From positions 2,524,415 through 2,588,414 of the forward strand of contig OX422205.1 in NCBI GenBank assembly GCA_949130485.1: a stretch of DNA of 64,000 nucleotides, written 5' to 3'. A program made the translations under genes and the position numbers. Shown here in pieces: positions 10,880 through 21,958 of the stretch. How positions within the stretch are numbered: the stretch's first letter is position 1; each line of letters begins with the position of its first letter. Under the pieces are notes generated by a model, which did no database searches, was not told the origin of the DNA, and saw only the letters and a program-made list of their open reading frames with translations. Source of the stretch: Agelas oroides (lineage: Eukaryota > Porifera > Demospongiae > Agelasida > Agelasidae).

Positions 10880-11876
10880 TCTGATTGACTATGCAGCCCC
10901 AGCCACAATTCTAGAATTGACTCATTCAATAATCCGATCACATGTTGCTACTACAATGCAAGAAGCCTTGTTAATAAATTGTCCAAATTCCAATCTCCAA
11001 TTTATTCATCCAATTACGATATTGTCCTTGTATCTGAAACATGGCTATCCGATTCCATCTTTGACCAGGAAATTTTACCCACCAATTATTGTATTTTCCG
11101 TAAAGACAGACATTCTCGTGGTGGCGGAGCAATGATAGCTGTCCGAGACACAATTCCTACAATCGCTGTTAAAATATCTACTGCTCTCGTTTCCAATTCA
11201 ATCGAAGTTGTATCAGTCAACTTAATGCTCAGAAAACCAATTACTCTCTGCTGTATCTACATCCCGCCTTGCACTGACGACTTACAGCTGACTGAAGTCA
11301 TCCAGTACTTCTCCACACTGATTAACTCTTACCCAAGAAATTCGTTAGTCCTTGTTGGTGATTTTAACCTCCCTGATATTAACTGGGACAACCTATCAGC
11401 AAGCTCATCTGCTTCCAGAGCCTTCTGTGACTTCATCTTTGATAACGCACTCTTCCAAGTAGTTGACACTTCTACCCACTCAAAAGGCAACATTCTTGAC
11501 CTCATCATTACCAATTCAGAGGACTCTGTCAGAGATCTCACAATTCACTCTTGTGGCCATCTCTGACCACTTCACTCTCACCTTCCGTTTGTCAGCCTCG
11601 GTACCATCTTCCTCTTGCTCCCCTCCAATATATGTTTATGATTACCCCAAGGCTGACTACAACAGTCTTTGCTCTTTTCTTCTTGATTTCGACTTCACCA
11701 CATGCCTTTTATCACATGATGTTGATTCGGTATGGAACACAATCAAGTCAGCCATCTATGAAGGAATGAACTTGTTCATTCCCAGGGTCAGATTGCGCTG
11801 TCATCAATACCCTTGCTGGTACACACCCGAACTCAGACATCTATCCAAATGCCTCCATACATGCATGGGGCTGTAG
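10880..11876 (+). pseudogene. LINE ORF2, apurinic-type endonuclease domain (truncated)
   Basis: Reads CYYNARSLVNKL, YDIVLVSETWLSD, FRKDRHSRGGGAMIAVRD, YIPPC, VLVGDFNLPDINW and ILDLIITNS: the exonuclease-endonuclease-phosphatase fold of CR1/Jockey-clade LINEs that nicks target DNA, with the catalytic ETW, GDFN and the start of the SDH block (ISDHFTLTF) visible. A frameshift near 11550 moves the SDH block to another frame. The reverse transcriptase that should follow is absent after about 11876. Confidence 0.8.
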
Positions 11877-12227
11877 GAAGGCCATGGTCGGCACTGGGTG
11901 GGACAAGGACTATAGGGTAAATCCTGTTATTATTACCCTTGATGTTGATGTGTAGAACATTTTGCGTGCTTTTTAGTGAGGAATTTCCAATTACCTTACA
12001 GTGTCCTCTATAGTGGACACCATCAGAAATGAATATTTTCCTTATAGCAAGGTGTCCTAACTCGGTTCTGATTTCATTTCCACTAGGTGGGATGCTTGTG
12101 TAATTGGGTTGTTGGACACAATGTAATTGGGTTGTTGGACAGTGGAAAAGGATGCTTGGCACCTCACAAGCTTAGCCAAAAGAAAAGACAATCTCACACC
12201 ATCCAAGGGTTAATTGAAGCTGTGTAG
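11877..12227. other. No gene; short internal direct repeat
   Basis: Non-coding. A unit like GTAATTGGGTTGTTGGACA is present twice in tandem (about 12099-12141). The phrase ACAAGGACTATAGGGTAA at about 11903 recurs at 47652, hinting at a dispersed repeat. Confidence 0.4.
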
Positions 12228-12575
12228 TTGTCTGGGAACTTACGTATTAGCACCTTACTTTCAATTAAGCCAACTTTACAACTAAGCAGGTTTCAGCCTG
12301 CAAAGGTACCAGCATGTGAATGTGGAATTCTCACACCATCCGAACGAGAAGCCCTCACCAGGCTCCGAGCCCGCAACGACATCATCATAAAACCAGCAGA
12401 CAAAGGCTCAGCCACGGTAGTCATGACCAAGAAAGACTACTTAACCGAAGCTCAGAGACAACTGTCAAACCCAACATACTATCGAAAACTCAATGAAGAT
12501 CCCACAGAACAGTTTGCCAACCAAGTCAGTAAATTGATCCAAGAGATGGCGGACCTCGGCCACCTCAGTTTACTG
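12228..12575 (+). pseudogene. Penelope-like element reverse transcriptase, N-terminal fragment
   Basis: Reads LTPSEREALTRLRARNDIII, KPADKGSATVVMTKKDY, LTEAQRQLSNPTYYRKLNED and PTEQFANQVSKLIQEM. The sequence (I/V)xKPADKGxxxVVM plus YYxxLxxDPT is diagnostic of Penelope-like retroelements. Only the segment before the catalytic motifs remains; homology ends near 12575. Confidence 0.8.
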
Positions 12576-12818
12576 TATGTCCATGTAAGTGATCACGTGA
12601 TGGTGAAATGAGTGTTACACTTCTTTTATTTTCTTTACGCAGAACTTGCAGAACCTGCTGCAATGTGCCTGCTGGTGGAGACCCTGCAGGCAATGCAGAA
12701 GAATCAGTTGATGATTATGGAGATGCTTTTTGTAACCCCACAAACCGCAGTCCAGCCTGGGCCCACCTCCATCCCCACCTCCATCCCCATCACCATCTCT
12801 CTCCCTTCCGCTCCGGGG

Positions 12819-13095
12819 GCAGTGACGCAACCGCCACCTGCAACTGTTACAGTGACGCAACTGCTGCCTGCAACAGTTACAGTGACGCAACTGCCGCCTG
12901 CAACTGTTGCAGTGACGCAACTGCTGCCTGCAACTGTTACAGTGATGCAACCGCCACCTGCAACTGTTACAGTGACGCAACCGCCACCTGCAACTGTTAC
13001 AGTGACGCAACCGCCACATGCAACTGTTACAGTGACGTAACTGCCGCCTGCAACTGTTACAGTGACGCAACTGCCGCCTGCAACTGTTGCAGTGA
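12819..13095. repeat. 30-bp coding minisatellite
   Basis: About nine units of CAGTGACGCAACCGCCACCT plus GCAACTGTTA with small variations, encoding a 10-residue Pro/Thr/Val repeat in the plus frame; the other five frames are also mostly open, giving shadow ORFs. Confidence 0.9.
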
Positions 13096-13392
13096 CACAA
13101 TCTCCATTGCTGCCATCAACTGAGCCCGGCCCAGAGCAGAAGTACACTGATGTAATAGACGACGATTTGAGATTTCTGTGGGAACTAAGTAGTGAATTAG
13201 AGGGCCCAACATCGCCGTCGGTGTCCTCACACTCTGTGAATCTGTTTAGTCCATCGTCAAACAGGACCCCATCCCCTCTCTGCTTCCACCTGTCCCCCCA
13301 TTACCACCTAAAAAACTGGCACATGAGTTTCCTTCCCCCCAGCCACAGTACCAGCTTCCACCAGCAGCATCACAAGTGCCCATTCAGTACCA

Positions 13393-13801
13393 GCAGCAGC
13401 TGCTGGTCAGCAGTACCAGCAGTACCAGCAGCCACCAGCAGCAGCGGCTGGTCAGCAGTACAAGCAGTACCAGCAGCCACCAGCAGCAGCGGCTGGTCAG
13501 CAGTACCAGCAGCCACCAGCAGCAGCGGCTAGTCAGCAGTACAAGCAGTACCAGCAGTACCAGCAGCCACCAGCAGCCACCAGCAGCTGCGGCTGGTCAG
13601 CAGTACAAGCAGTACCAGCAGCCACCAGCAGCAGCGGCTGGTCAGCAGTACCAGCAGCCACCAGCAGCAGCGGCTAGTCAGCAGTACAAGCAGTACAAGC
13701 AGTACAAGCAGTGCCAGCAGCCACCAGCAGCAGCGGCTGGTCAGCAGTACAAGCAGTACCAACAGCCACCAGCAACAGCGGCTGGTCAGCAGTACCAGCA
13801 G
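13393..13801. repeat. CAG/CCA-rich variable tandem repeat
   Basis: Units such as CAGTACCAGCAGCCACCAGC followed by AGCAGCGGCTGGTCAG in variable register, encoding QQYxQYQQPPAAAAG. The repeat continues after the hAT insertion at 14372-14460. Confidence 0.9.
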
Positions 13802-14363
13802 TAGGCCTGCGCCAAATATTCCGGAATAATTTTTGGAATAATAGGGCAACTCTTACTAAACAAGAATAATAGGTAAAATGTAGCGAAATATATTACGTAA
13901 TGCGTATTGTACATGCACAATGAATTGGAACCAGCATGGTATTTGGACCGTGTGTACCGCATGGCTGACTCGATCGGCGAAGGATCGTCGAGTGTCAACG
14001 AAGGACCCTCGAGTGTCAATGAAGGATCGTCAAGTTCCACGAAATCTGTATTTGATGCTCTGAAGGCCCCAGCTTTGTCTGATCTCACGCGGAAGAGGAA
14101 TGTTCACTAAGGGTAAGTGTAGGGCCCGTGGTGAAGGATCAAGTGAACCAAAGAGCATCACTGTTTCACAGCGAGTGAAAGAATTTCCTGAAGAGTGTCT
14201 CAAGGTAACAGGGGTGGGGAAATCGAAGCTATTTTGCAACAGTGCCATATTCTCGATTACTGTTTTGATATAGTATTACAACAGGAATAATGAGAGAATA
14301 ATAGGTCAAATATGCTGGAACAGAATAATTGGTAAATTTTTTGGAACAATTGGCTCAGCCCTA
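13802..14363. mobile_element. Non-autonomous hAT element with 8-bp target-site duplication
   Basis: Flanked by an exact direct repeat ACCAGCAG (13794-13801 and 14364-14371), the 8-bp duplication expected of hAT elements. Terminal inverted repeats: left TAGGCCTGCGCCAAATATTCC, right (reverse complement) TAGGGCTGAGCCAATTGTTCC. The interior retains a coding piece, SSEPKSITVSQRVKEFPEEC followed by KLFCNS (about 14130-14240), that resembles the N-terminal BED-like region of invertebrate hAT transposases, so this is an internally deleted derivative of an autonomous copy. The first bases of the insertion supply the TAG stop that truncates the host frame. Confidence 0.85.
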
Positions 14364-16017
14364 ACCAGCAGCGACCAGCAGCAGCCGGTCAGCAATACCA
14401 GCAGTACCAGCAGTATCAGCTGCCACCAGCAGCAGTGCCTGTGCGGTACCAGCAGCCACCAGCAGTGGCAGGTCAGCAGCCCTCCCAAATGCCACGCCAG
14501 TAGTGTTGTTTTAGTTTACCAAAACTAAAACTAAAACCTCTTTTACTAAGGGCAAAAATGTTTTAGTAATTAAACTAAATTTAAAATTTTGTGGAAGAAC
14601 TTCATGAACTAACTATTTACTAACCATAATGATCTGAAACTTCTTATAACTAACTAAAAACTAGGATAATATACTAAAAACGTAATAGTATTATCATATG
14701 CTAGCATCTGGCTCGAGTGGACTGGGAACGAGGCTTTACAGGTCACGTGGAGTCACGTGCTTCAACTCATGTGCAGGAGATCGAGACTTGATGCTGGTTA
14801 TCCTGTGCCCTACTTCCTCATGGCATCGTCAGAGTTAGAATCTCCTTTTAGTTCACCGAGTCCCTCCCCACTGCTCCCGACTTGTACTATGGGTCATCCA
14901 AAGAGAAGCCCTGTGTGGGATTTTTTCGCATATGACAGTGTGAGTAACCAGAGCGTGTGTAAAGTGGAAGTCGTGGCTACGGATGATGACGAACCAGGTC
15001 CAGCAAAGAAGTTTTACGGCCATGGTGTTAGTGGAAAATTTCCCACAAACTTGAAGGGCCACCTGAAGAAACACCACCCAGTTGAGTATGAAGAGGTGCG
15101 TTAAAATGAGGACAAAGCCAAGAAAGCAGCAAAAGCTAAGGCTGAGATTAGCGCAACTAAAGCCTTTGGTCCCAAGAAGCAGTTGACCATGAGCGAGGCC
15201 CTTCAAGGCAAATGTGAGTACGACAGGAACATCGAGCGGTACAAAAACATCACAGCAGTGTTTGTTGGGAGCAGTAACACTCCCAACAGCATTGTGGAGA
15301 ATGTTGAGTTTCAGCAGTTCATTAAATCACTTGACCCTAGATACCCAGTCCCAACCAGGGCATTGCTTGGTAAAGAGCTTGACAAAGTGCTGGTTGATCT
15401 AAAGGCCAGTATCCACATTTACCTGGCTGCAGCCCGAAAAGTAAGTTTGTGTGCAGATATCTGGTCAAAGAAGGGTATGACCTCTTCATATCTTGGGGTG
15501 ACGGCACACTTTTTCTCCTTTCATGATCATCGGAAGCACTGTGCTACTCTTGCTGTCCGAAGACTGTTAGGTCACCATGCTGCAGAGCATGTGAAAGAGG
15601 TGGTGGAAGAAGTCATGAAAGAGAAATACCTGCAAGCAAAGTGAGGGTCATCGTAACAGATAATGGAAGCAACATGGTTGCAGCGTTCAAAACTCATTAC
15701 ACCCCAAGATGCGAAATAAATAGTGGGAATAGGGAAGAACTTAACAGCCATACAAGTACATGAAAAAATGCCAGGCCAGAGGAAGGATTGAATCTCAAAT
15801 CTGAGTGCATATTGGTTAGTGCCATGGTGCACCTACCCCAGGAATGAAACTTTGGTTCACAAACAAACGTGGGAAAGTGGTACTAAATAAGAAAACAATA
15901 AACGGTCTCCGTGTTTGCTCGCGCATTTTCCGTTTATTAATAGAGGTGTGCGGTAGTCTACCTCACTGATGTGAAGTAGGTGCTCTGTAAACTACTAGTG
16001 TCATGCAGGGCATGTTT

Positions 16018-16526
16018 GGGGCGAGCCTGAGCTTGCATAAGACATTCGCAATGCACATGCGTATAACACCACGTGGAATAATAGACGCGTGATCGGTCAC
16101 ATAATTATCTGATCAGGTGTGAAGGTAGTGTAAAGTGAAGGTATTCCGGCATGGCTACAAAGAGAAAGGTGGAAGAATTCGATGTATGTGACATAAAGGA
16201 AAGTGGAAGCGCCATCGTGCACGGTGTGGTGACTGAGTTGAGCTCTGCGTCGGCGCTCTCTTTCTCTTGCTTCTCCATCACTTATAGATCTACTATCCAT
16301 TCTTTCATAGAACTTTAACAACTCAACTCGAAAAAGTAACTAGGTAGCTGTAATAATTTTACAACTCTGAACTGCTAGCTATGCAGTACCACAAGGGAAA
16401 TATTAGACATGCGGTAAATTAGAATACACATATATACGGAAAGTGACCGTACGTACCAAGAACGAACGAACCAACAGACATCATCTCCGTTTGACTGAGC
16501 ATGTGGGGCTCGCTCAGGCTCGCCCC
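16018..16526. mobile_element. MITE with 15-bp perfect inverted ends GGGGCGAGCCTGAGC
   Basis: GGGGCGAGCCTGAGC at 16018-16032 is inverted exactly at 16512-16526. It sits within the block that interrupts the hAT transposase. Related ends are visible at about 28815-28843 and 44738-44760. No target duplication is evident and the interior is non-coding. Confidence 0.65.
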
Positions 16527-16565
16527 AATTAAAGTGCTAAATAGCCTATGTAGCGGTTACTAGTG

Positions 16566-16625
16566 GCTATGTTAGCAGTACGCGGTGGTCTAACGGTTAG
16601 GGTTCGATCCTGAACATTGGGTAGC
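16566..16625 (+). repeat. tRNA-like (SINE-type) remnant
   Basis: GCGGTGGTCTAACGGTTAG resembles a tRNA 5' half with A box, followed immediately by GGTTCGATCCTGA, a good B box. The anticodon region is missing, so this cannot be a tRNA gene; a decayed tRNA-derived SINE head is the simplest reading. Confidence 0.45.
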
Positions 16626-18083
16626 ACTTTTTTTCTCTTTTTTTTTTCAATCTCTGTATCACTGCTTTGGGCTCCTTTCCCATGCAGACAATAGTAAATA
16701 CTTGGCAGTGCTTTCATAAAGCCTTACTAAAGGTTATGTAGTCAACTCATGTCTGGCTCCTCCCTTGAACCCAGCCGTGAGCCATTCAGCAACCTACCGA
16801 CCTACATGATCCTGAACATGATCCATTGTTCCTTGTTGCAACATTATTAGATCCTAGGTACAAGTTATTAATTAACCCCAGCCAGATTGAATCTGCAAAG
16901 AAAGAATTGTTGCAGCAACTAAAGGATCTGTCCGAAAATGGAGACACTGGTTCTTCAAGTGTTACAGTGTCACCTGTTCATCCTGAGACTGATGAACCAC
17001 CCATGAAGCAGTTTTGCCATTTGTCTAAGTTGTTAGAAGAGAAATGGAAGGAGGGTTTCAAAAAGACTTCACATCAAAATCCAGGAGAGCAGGAACTTCA
17101 GAACAATTTGGATACTTTTAATCCTGTCCCTACTCATGTGGACCCAGTAGGGTATTTGGGTTGCACAGGAAAAAAAAATTACCCACTAATGTCGATAATT
17201 GCCATTGACACCCTCATAATCCCTGGATCATCTGCACCTATCGTGAGAGTTTTCTCTACTGCTGTTAATGCTACAATTGGGAAGCGGAACCGACTTGCTG
17301 ACAAAAATCTAGAGCGAGAAGTACTGCTACGTAAGAACAACGTCTATGTATACGTATGTGTAACTGTTACGTGCTTTGAAGATTCTATAACCTAGTGTGT
17401 ATGACCATGGATTGCTTGCTGTACCAGTGTTGCACAAATTTGTAAATTCCTGCAGGAAGTGTTACTGTAAATATAGTGTGCAAATTATGGTGTTTATCCC
17501 TTTGTGTTGTATATCTTGATTACCTTGCCTAGCTGTACTATAACTAAACTAAAATTAATACTAACTAAAAGTAATTTCATTGCCTTTCCACGTACCTTAG
17601 GGGTAATGGGTACAAATTTTAGCTGTTTAGGAAAATAGCGGATTTAGCAGGTATTAATTTTAGCGATTTTGAAATTTTAATCTAGTCATTGGGATTGAAT
17701 GTAGCAATGAATTTAATATCGGCAAGTACAATTTTTAGCAAAAAATGGGCTATTCGCTAAAATCGCTAAATTAAATACCTGCAATCAATAGTGCCCTTAA
17801 GGTACTAATAATCAACTTTTCCTTTCAAAATACTAACTAATACTAAACTAAAATTCAAACCACTTCCCAAGAACTACCTACTACTAAACTAATGTCGATG
17901 TTATGCTTGAAAACTACCCATTACTAAACTAAAAAGCAAAGTGCTGAAGCCATTTCAGCCCTCGACGACATTCTATTGAATATATAATTTCGCGATACCA
18001 CTATGAAAAGGACGCTGGAAGAATGACGGTTCAGCTGGCCATACAGTTTTTTTTTGGAGAAGCCGTCACGGCACGCAACACGG

Positions 18084-18292
18084 GATCTTCCCACTTTGTC
18101 AATTCCCACTTTGTCAATTCCCACTTCGTCAATTTCCCACTTTGTCAATTCCCATTTCGTCAATTCCCACTTTGTCAACATTGACCAAATGGGAATTGGC
18201 AAAGTGGGAATTGACAAAGTGGGAAGTTGACCAAACGGGAATTGACAAAGTGGGAATTGACAAAGTGGGAATTGACGAAGTGGGAATAAACC
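18084..18292. mobile_element. Foldback-like palindrome made of tandem 15-mers, with 10-bp direct flanks
   Basis: The left arm (to about 18178) is a tandem array of TCCCACTTTGTCAAT variants; the right arm is the same array in reverse complement (ATTGACAAAGTGGGA). The whole is flanked by CGCAACACGG at 18074-18083 and 18293-18302, a 10-bp direct repeat consistent with a target-site duplication. Long inverted repeats composed of internal tandem repeats are the hallmark of Foldback elements, often linked to the Mutator superfamily. No coding capacity. Confidence 0.7.
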
Positions 18293-18755
18293 CGCAACAC
18301 GGTGGGGACACTGGAAGAGAGCAAAATGAAGTGAATAAAGGCCATCATTATTTCTAAATTTGGAGAGAAATGTGGAGAGGCGGACAGAGAAGCCCTTTGG
18401 GTAAAGTGTAAGATGCTGTGTGCAGCACAAAGGGCTAAAGGACCCATGTGAACTGAGATGTTGTGTTCTTGAACTTTTTTTTTTTTACATAGTCCTATAT
18501 ACATGTATGTCTGTGAGAATTCTTTCATGAAATTGCATAGTGTGTGGCTTGTGGGAATAGGGTACTTGGGAAGCCCTGGGAAGCAGTATTAAATTTAATC
18601 ACTAAACCACACCAACTGTGGGGTTCACACACAGTGAAATGCTTAATAAGTTACAACAATAATAACTGAAGCAACGCACTGTACAATTAAAATACATGTA
18701 AACCATGCCAACCTAGATGAATAATGATGTATACAGCCGTGAGTGTTACATGTAG

Positions 18756-19600
18756 CTAGTAACCAGTAGCAGCACCCTCAAGTTCAATTACTCGGGGAAC
18801 CACCTTTCGTAAATGGTTTATGTACTTGCAGCACTTATAGGTATCAACTGTGTTCCAAAACAGTTCATTGCTTGGTTTGATCTCACGCCTAACATATTCT
18901 TTGAGTTCATGCCAAGGATTTTCAATTGGATTCAGGTCTGGAGATTCTGGTGGTGTTTTCCACCAGTTCACTTGCAAGAATTCGGCTGCTTTCTTGGAGG
19001 TATGTTTCGGATCATTGTCCTGCATGAACCTGTGTGAGTCTGGGCACGTACTCTGAATAAATGGTAGTAGATCATTTCTTAAAACTGTAATATAGAACGT
19101 AGCATCCATTAGGCCCTCAAAAACGACAATCGGAGTCTTCCCCTTCTTGCTGATGCCTGCCCAAACATGCACCTTAGTTGGGTGTTTTGGGCATGGTTTC
19201 AGAACAGCAGGTTCCCCTTTCTTTCTGTAGGAGTGCCTTCAATGGCTCTCCAGCTGAACTGTAGTCTCGTCGGTCCAAATTACATCTTCAAACCCACAAA
19301 CATGAGCCTCGTGTATGTTGTGCATTGCCCATAGTAAATGCTTGGTAGACCGCATGGGATACAAGTAGTGCATGTAACAGCGTTGCTGTTGTTTCATCTT
19401 CTGCTTTCATTGCCTGTTCCACCAACTCCAGCACTTCTTCAGTGATTTTGGAGGGCCTCCCACTCCCTTCCTTGCGTAAAATTGTTCCTGTAGCTAGAAA
19501 TTGCTTTATAAAATCGTCCAACGGTTGAACGACAGGTGTACATGCCCTCCACTCGAAATGCTGAAGCTATTTCAGCAGGCTTGAGTCCATTTCTTTAGTA
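18756..19600 (-). pseudogene. Tc1-like transposase relic
   Basis: On the minus strand: an N-terminal helix-turn-helix part around 19370-19521 (FLATGTILRKEGSGRPSKIT), then FEDVIWTDETTVQLESH (first Asp), a TGA replacing an Arg codon at 19239-19241, VHVWAGISKKG, HRFMQDNDPKHTS (second Asp) and SPDLNPIEN (Glu). Frameshift near 19360. The spacing between second Asp and Glu is 31 residues rather than the 34 typical of Tc1, consistent with a 9-bp deletion in this copy. Tc1 enzymes cut and paste at TA sites. Flanking TIRs could not be identified. Confidence 0.85.
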
Positions 19601-20330
19601 AAATAGGATCCTCTGTTTCTCGTACATAGATGTCTGTGTAAAGAGTAGGTATAGGTCCAAGTCAGCGTCCAGACATACATGCATCCATATATTGCACGTA
19701 AAACAGAACATGTGTTACAAGTACTGCAACTTACTGATATTTGCTGTTGAAGCAGCGTTCCTTGATTCCAGTCAGGGTGTGTACAGACAAGCAACTACCT
19801 AATAAAGTTAATGGTGCAGTCAGGCTGGCCACAATTCCAAGGCGACAGACAAGCTACATTTATACACTGCAATTTCAGTCACACTAACACACTAAGCGCA
19901 GACTGAGGTATAAATAAAAGTGTACTTGTGCAACAAATTAGCATTCTTATGTGTAGTTGCGGTAATTGTCTCGATAACAGCGCACTTCTGTTACGGTATA
20001 GTGTAGTTGTGGTCAATTTCTACTACACTACTTGTGTAATTTAGCATACGTATTTGTACTTGTGGTCAGTGCATGACATTACTACAGCGTAATTGTGTGT
20101 ACAACTGTGCCTAACTACAGCGTTGCTACGCTTTGTAAGATGTGTTAGTTATATTTACACATGTACAGGTACCAGAATAGTTGCCTACTATGACACCCGA
20201 TCATTTTCGCACCCTACAATTCAGTATAGTGATTGTGAAATGGTCCCTTCAAGCAAGGGGGTTGATCACTGTCAGAGACAGAACTGAACTATAGCCATAC
20301 AAACTACAGATCGCTGTCAGAAATGTACTG
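19601..20330. other. No gene seen
   Basis: AT-rich non-coding sequence with loosely repeated TGTAGTTG(T/C)GGTAATT-like phrases (about 19940-20090). Probably flanks of the Tc1 relic. Confidence 0.35.
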
Positions 20331-20348
20331 ACTACAGGTCAACCCTCT

Positions 20349-20885
20349 TTGCACTTGCCAGCCTTGAGAGCCATCGAACCAAACCATACAAACTACAGAT
20401 ACCTTTCAAGACCTGAGAAACTTGACTGCTTGCAGGATCTATGCCACGAAAACCAGCTTGCTCAGATGAAGATGGAGTGTCTCCGAGCTGAACTAATCTG
20501 TATAACTGCCAGCTGTGGTGTATTCTTGGATGACAACACAACCTCTGACTTACATCAGATCATGCAGGAAGAGGAGGGGCAGGTGGTACAAAAGTTTCTC
20601 CCAGGCTCCTTTCAGCAGATTGTCAAGTAGCAACAGACTGCCTCCAGGTCAGGGAAAGAGAAGCAAGGGATGCACTGGCACCCACTGATGGTCAAGTGGT
20701 GTATTTGGACGAATGGGAGAAGAGTGTGGAAGCAAGGAAGGGATGAATCAAGGCACAGAGGCTACTTTATACTTAGTCTAGCTGTGCCAGTGTATCTCCC
20801 CATACACAAACGAAGAGTCAGGAATAAAGAGCCAAGATTGTCATCTTTCTCCACAGACAATTCTAGACATTCAATTACCTTTTAG
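20349..20885 (+). pseudogene. P-element/THAP9-like transposase relic (copy 2)
   Basis: Reads NHTNYRYLSRPEKLDCLQDL, a coiled-coil-like segment, TTSDLHQIMQEEEGQVVQKF, LPGSFQQI and, after a frameshift, KEKQGMHWHPLMVKWCIW. The TNYRYLxxPEK and WHPLMxxWC motifs belong to P-like transposases of the THAP9 type. About 400 bp are shared with 9480-9870. Broken by frameshifts. Confidence 0.55.
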
Positions 20886-21772
20886 CCATCCAGCTACGTA
20901 GCTAACATGTAGTCTTGTGTAGCCAGATTCTTGCTTTTGGCGAGACTAGCTAACATCACTGACCGTGAAAGTTACCAACCACACGCTATATACTCTATGA
21001 GTCCATCAAAACCACCTGCAGCATAGAACCATTGTTCTGAAAGGCAATGTTTCTCAAGTAATCAATGAGAAATTTCTCCACCAAAGCTCTCTTGCAGTTT
21101 TTGGTTGCCATGATATAACATTTTCTTGCTACAAAACATACCTTACTGGTTGTAGTTGATACGTAGATGATTTCACATCGTCTCTTCTTTTGAGGGCATA
21201 AAAATGTTTACATGATAAAACAGTATACGTAGTTGCACAGATGTACAAATGAGAACAATGTTTATATAGCAAGCAGTGTTGTTGTTGCACAGTTGCTGTT
21301 GTGATGGAGAGCAACAGTTAAGACATGCTGCAGCTGGTAGTTTTCGATACCCAAAAGTATTGTAGTACGCGGGGAAAGAAAATCACGTCCGAAAATACAT
21401 TGTAAAACAACGCGCAACTGTTTTGCCACCTCCTCCGAAAAGGAAAGACTAAAGTTCTTGCCTTTCCATTGGACTTGCCTACGAGCCCATAGCATGCTGC
21501 AGCAGTTGCCAAGTTTGGCTAGCGATGCGATATAATACATCATTATCAGACTTGTCCGCTAGTAGAATCTTTTCTTTTCCGAGGATAGGTGCTTGAACAG
21601 ATGTAATATTTCGTTTGCTAAATCCCGGATGGAAGACTGTTTGGAGTTGAATTTGAAGTATGTTGATTATCAAACATTAGCCCACCTATACAGTTGTTAT
21701 GTCTGCTGGACCTCTGCGCGTGCAACAAGAATGCAACGCCCGAGCATCAATTAGTGCCTCTACACGTATATA
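20886..21772. other. No gene seen
   Basis: Non-coding on inspection. A minus-strand open frame (21262-21543) has some coding character but no recognised domain. Confidence 0.3.
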
Positions 21773-21958
21773 ACGTAGTTTGGGAAAATTTCGCGTATAA
21801 TGTTTTAATATTTCGAGTTAAATAATTTCGGACATCGCCTATTTGTCCGAAAAATTTTTAACACGAAATTTTAAAAGGTGCACGTGCGTGCTAGACTGCT
21901 ACAGTACAGGTACTACGTAGCTAGGCGAAGGCCCACAGTGAACGTGAAGCAGCTCATC

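Larger units (their letters stand above)
9915..11876 (+). mobile_element. CR1/Jockey-like LINE, 5' part, 3'-truncated
   Basis: Contains a 5' leader (9915-10100) that is also present, almost identical, at 26237-26480, then ORF1 and the endonuclease part of ORF2. No reverse transcriptase follows: the element stops around 11876. Retaining the 5' end while losing the 3' end is the reverse of the usual LINE truncation pattern. Confidence 0.75.
12643..14503 (+). pseudogene. Pro/Gln/Ala-rich tandem-repeat protein gene, interrupted by a hAT insertion
   Basis: An exon entered via TTTACGCAG. It reads LAEPAAMCLLVETLQAMQKN, then a 10-residue repeat (VTQPPPATVT type), an acidic segment (EQKYTDVIDDDLRFLWELSS), a Pro-rich segment and a QQYQQYQQPPAAAAG repeat ending at TAG 14501-14503. 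A nonsense change at 13038-13040 (CAA to TAA within a repeat unit), frameshifts near 13265 and 13410, and a 562-bp transposon break it. Removing the transposon and one target copy restores an uninterrupted frame across the junction. Looks like a transcription-factor-style low-complexity protein; function unknown. Confidence 0.5.
14820..17395 (+). pseudogene. hAT transposase, ZBED type (broken)
   Basis: N-terminal BED zinc finger: RSPVWDFFAYDSVSNQSVC then GKFPTNLKGHLKKHHPVEY (the second Cys pair has decayed). After a TAA at 15102-15104 the same frame continues through KKQLTMSEALQGKCEYDRN, SLDPRYPVPTR and SLCADIWSKKGMTSSYLGVT (first catalytic Asp region). A frameshift near 15640 leads to VIVTDNGSNMVAAFKTH. 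The C-terminus resumes at about 16800 with FLVATLLDPRYK and ends with IALDTLIIPGSSAP-like and KRNRLADKNLEREVLLRKN, the hAT dimerisation block. Premature stop, frameshift and a 1.1-kb insertion make it non-functional. Confidence 0.85.
14520..17945 (+). mobile_element. hAT element relic with TTTTAGTTTA-rich ends
   Basis: Both ends carry related A/T-rich repeats of TTTTAGTTTA / TAAACTAAAA in opposite orientation (about 14520-14600 and 17540-17940) around a broken hAT transposase. A later insertion splits it (15690-16775). I could not define an exact target duplication, so limits are approximate. Confidence 0.55.

Noticed and set aside
12615..13147. Antisense Cys-rich and Gly/Val-rich ORFs over the 30-bp repeat
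   Set aside because: Shadows of the plus-strand repeat; no independent coding signal.
16566..16640. Functional tRNA
   Set aside because: A and B boxes are too close; the anticodon arm is missing.
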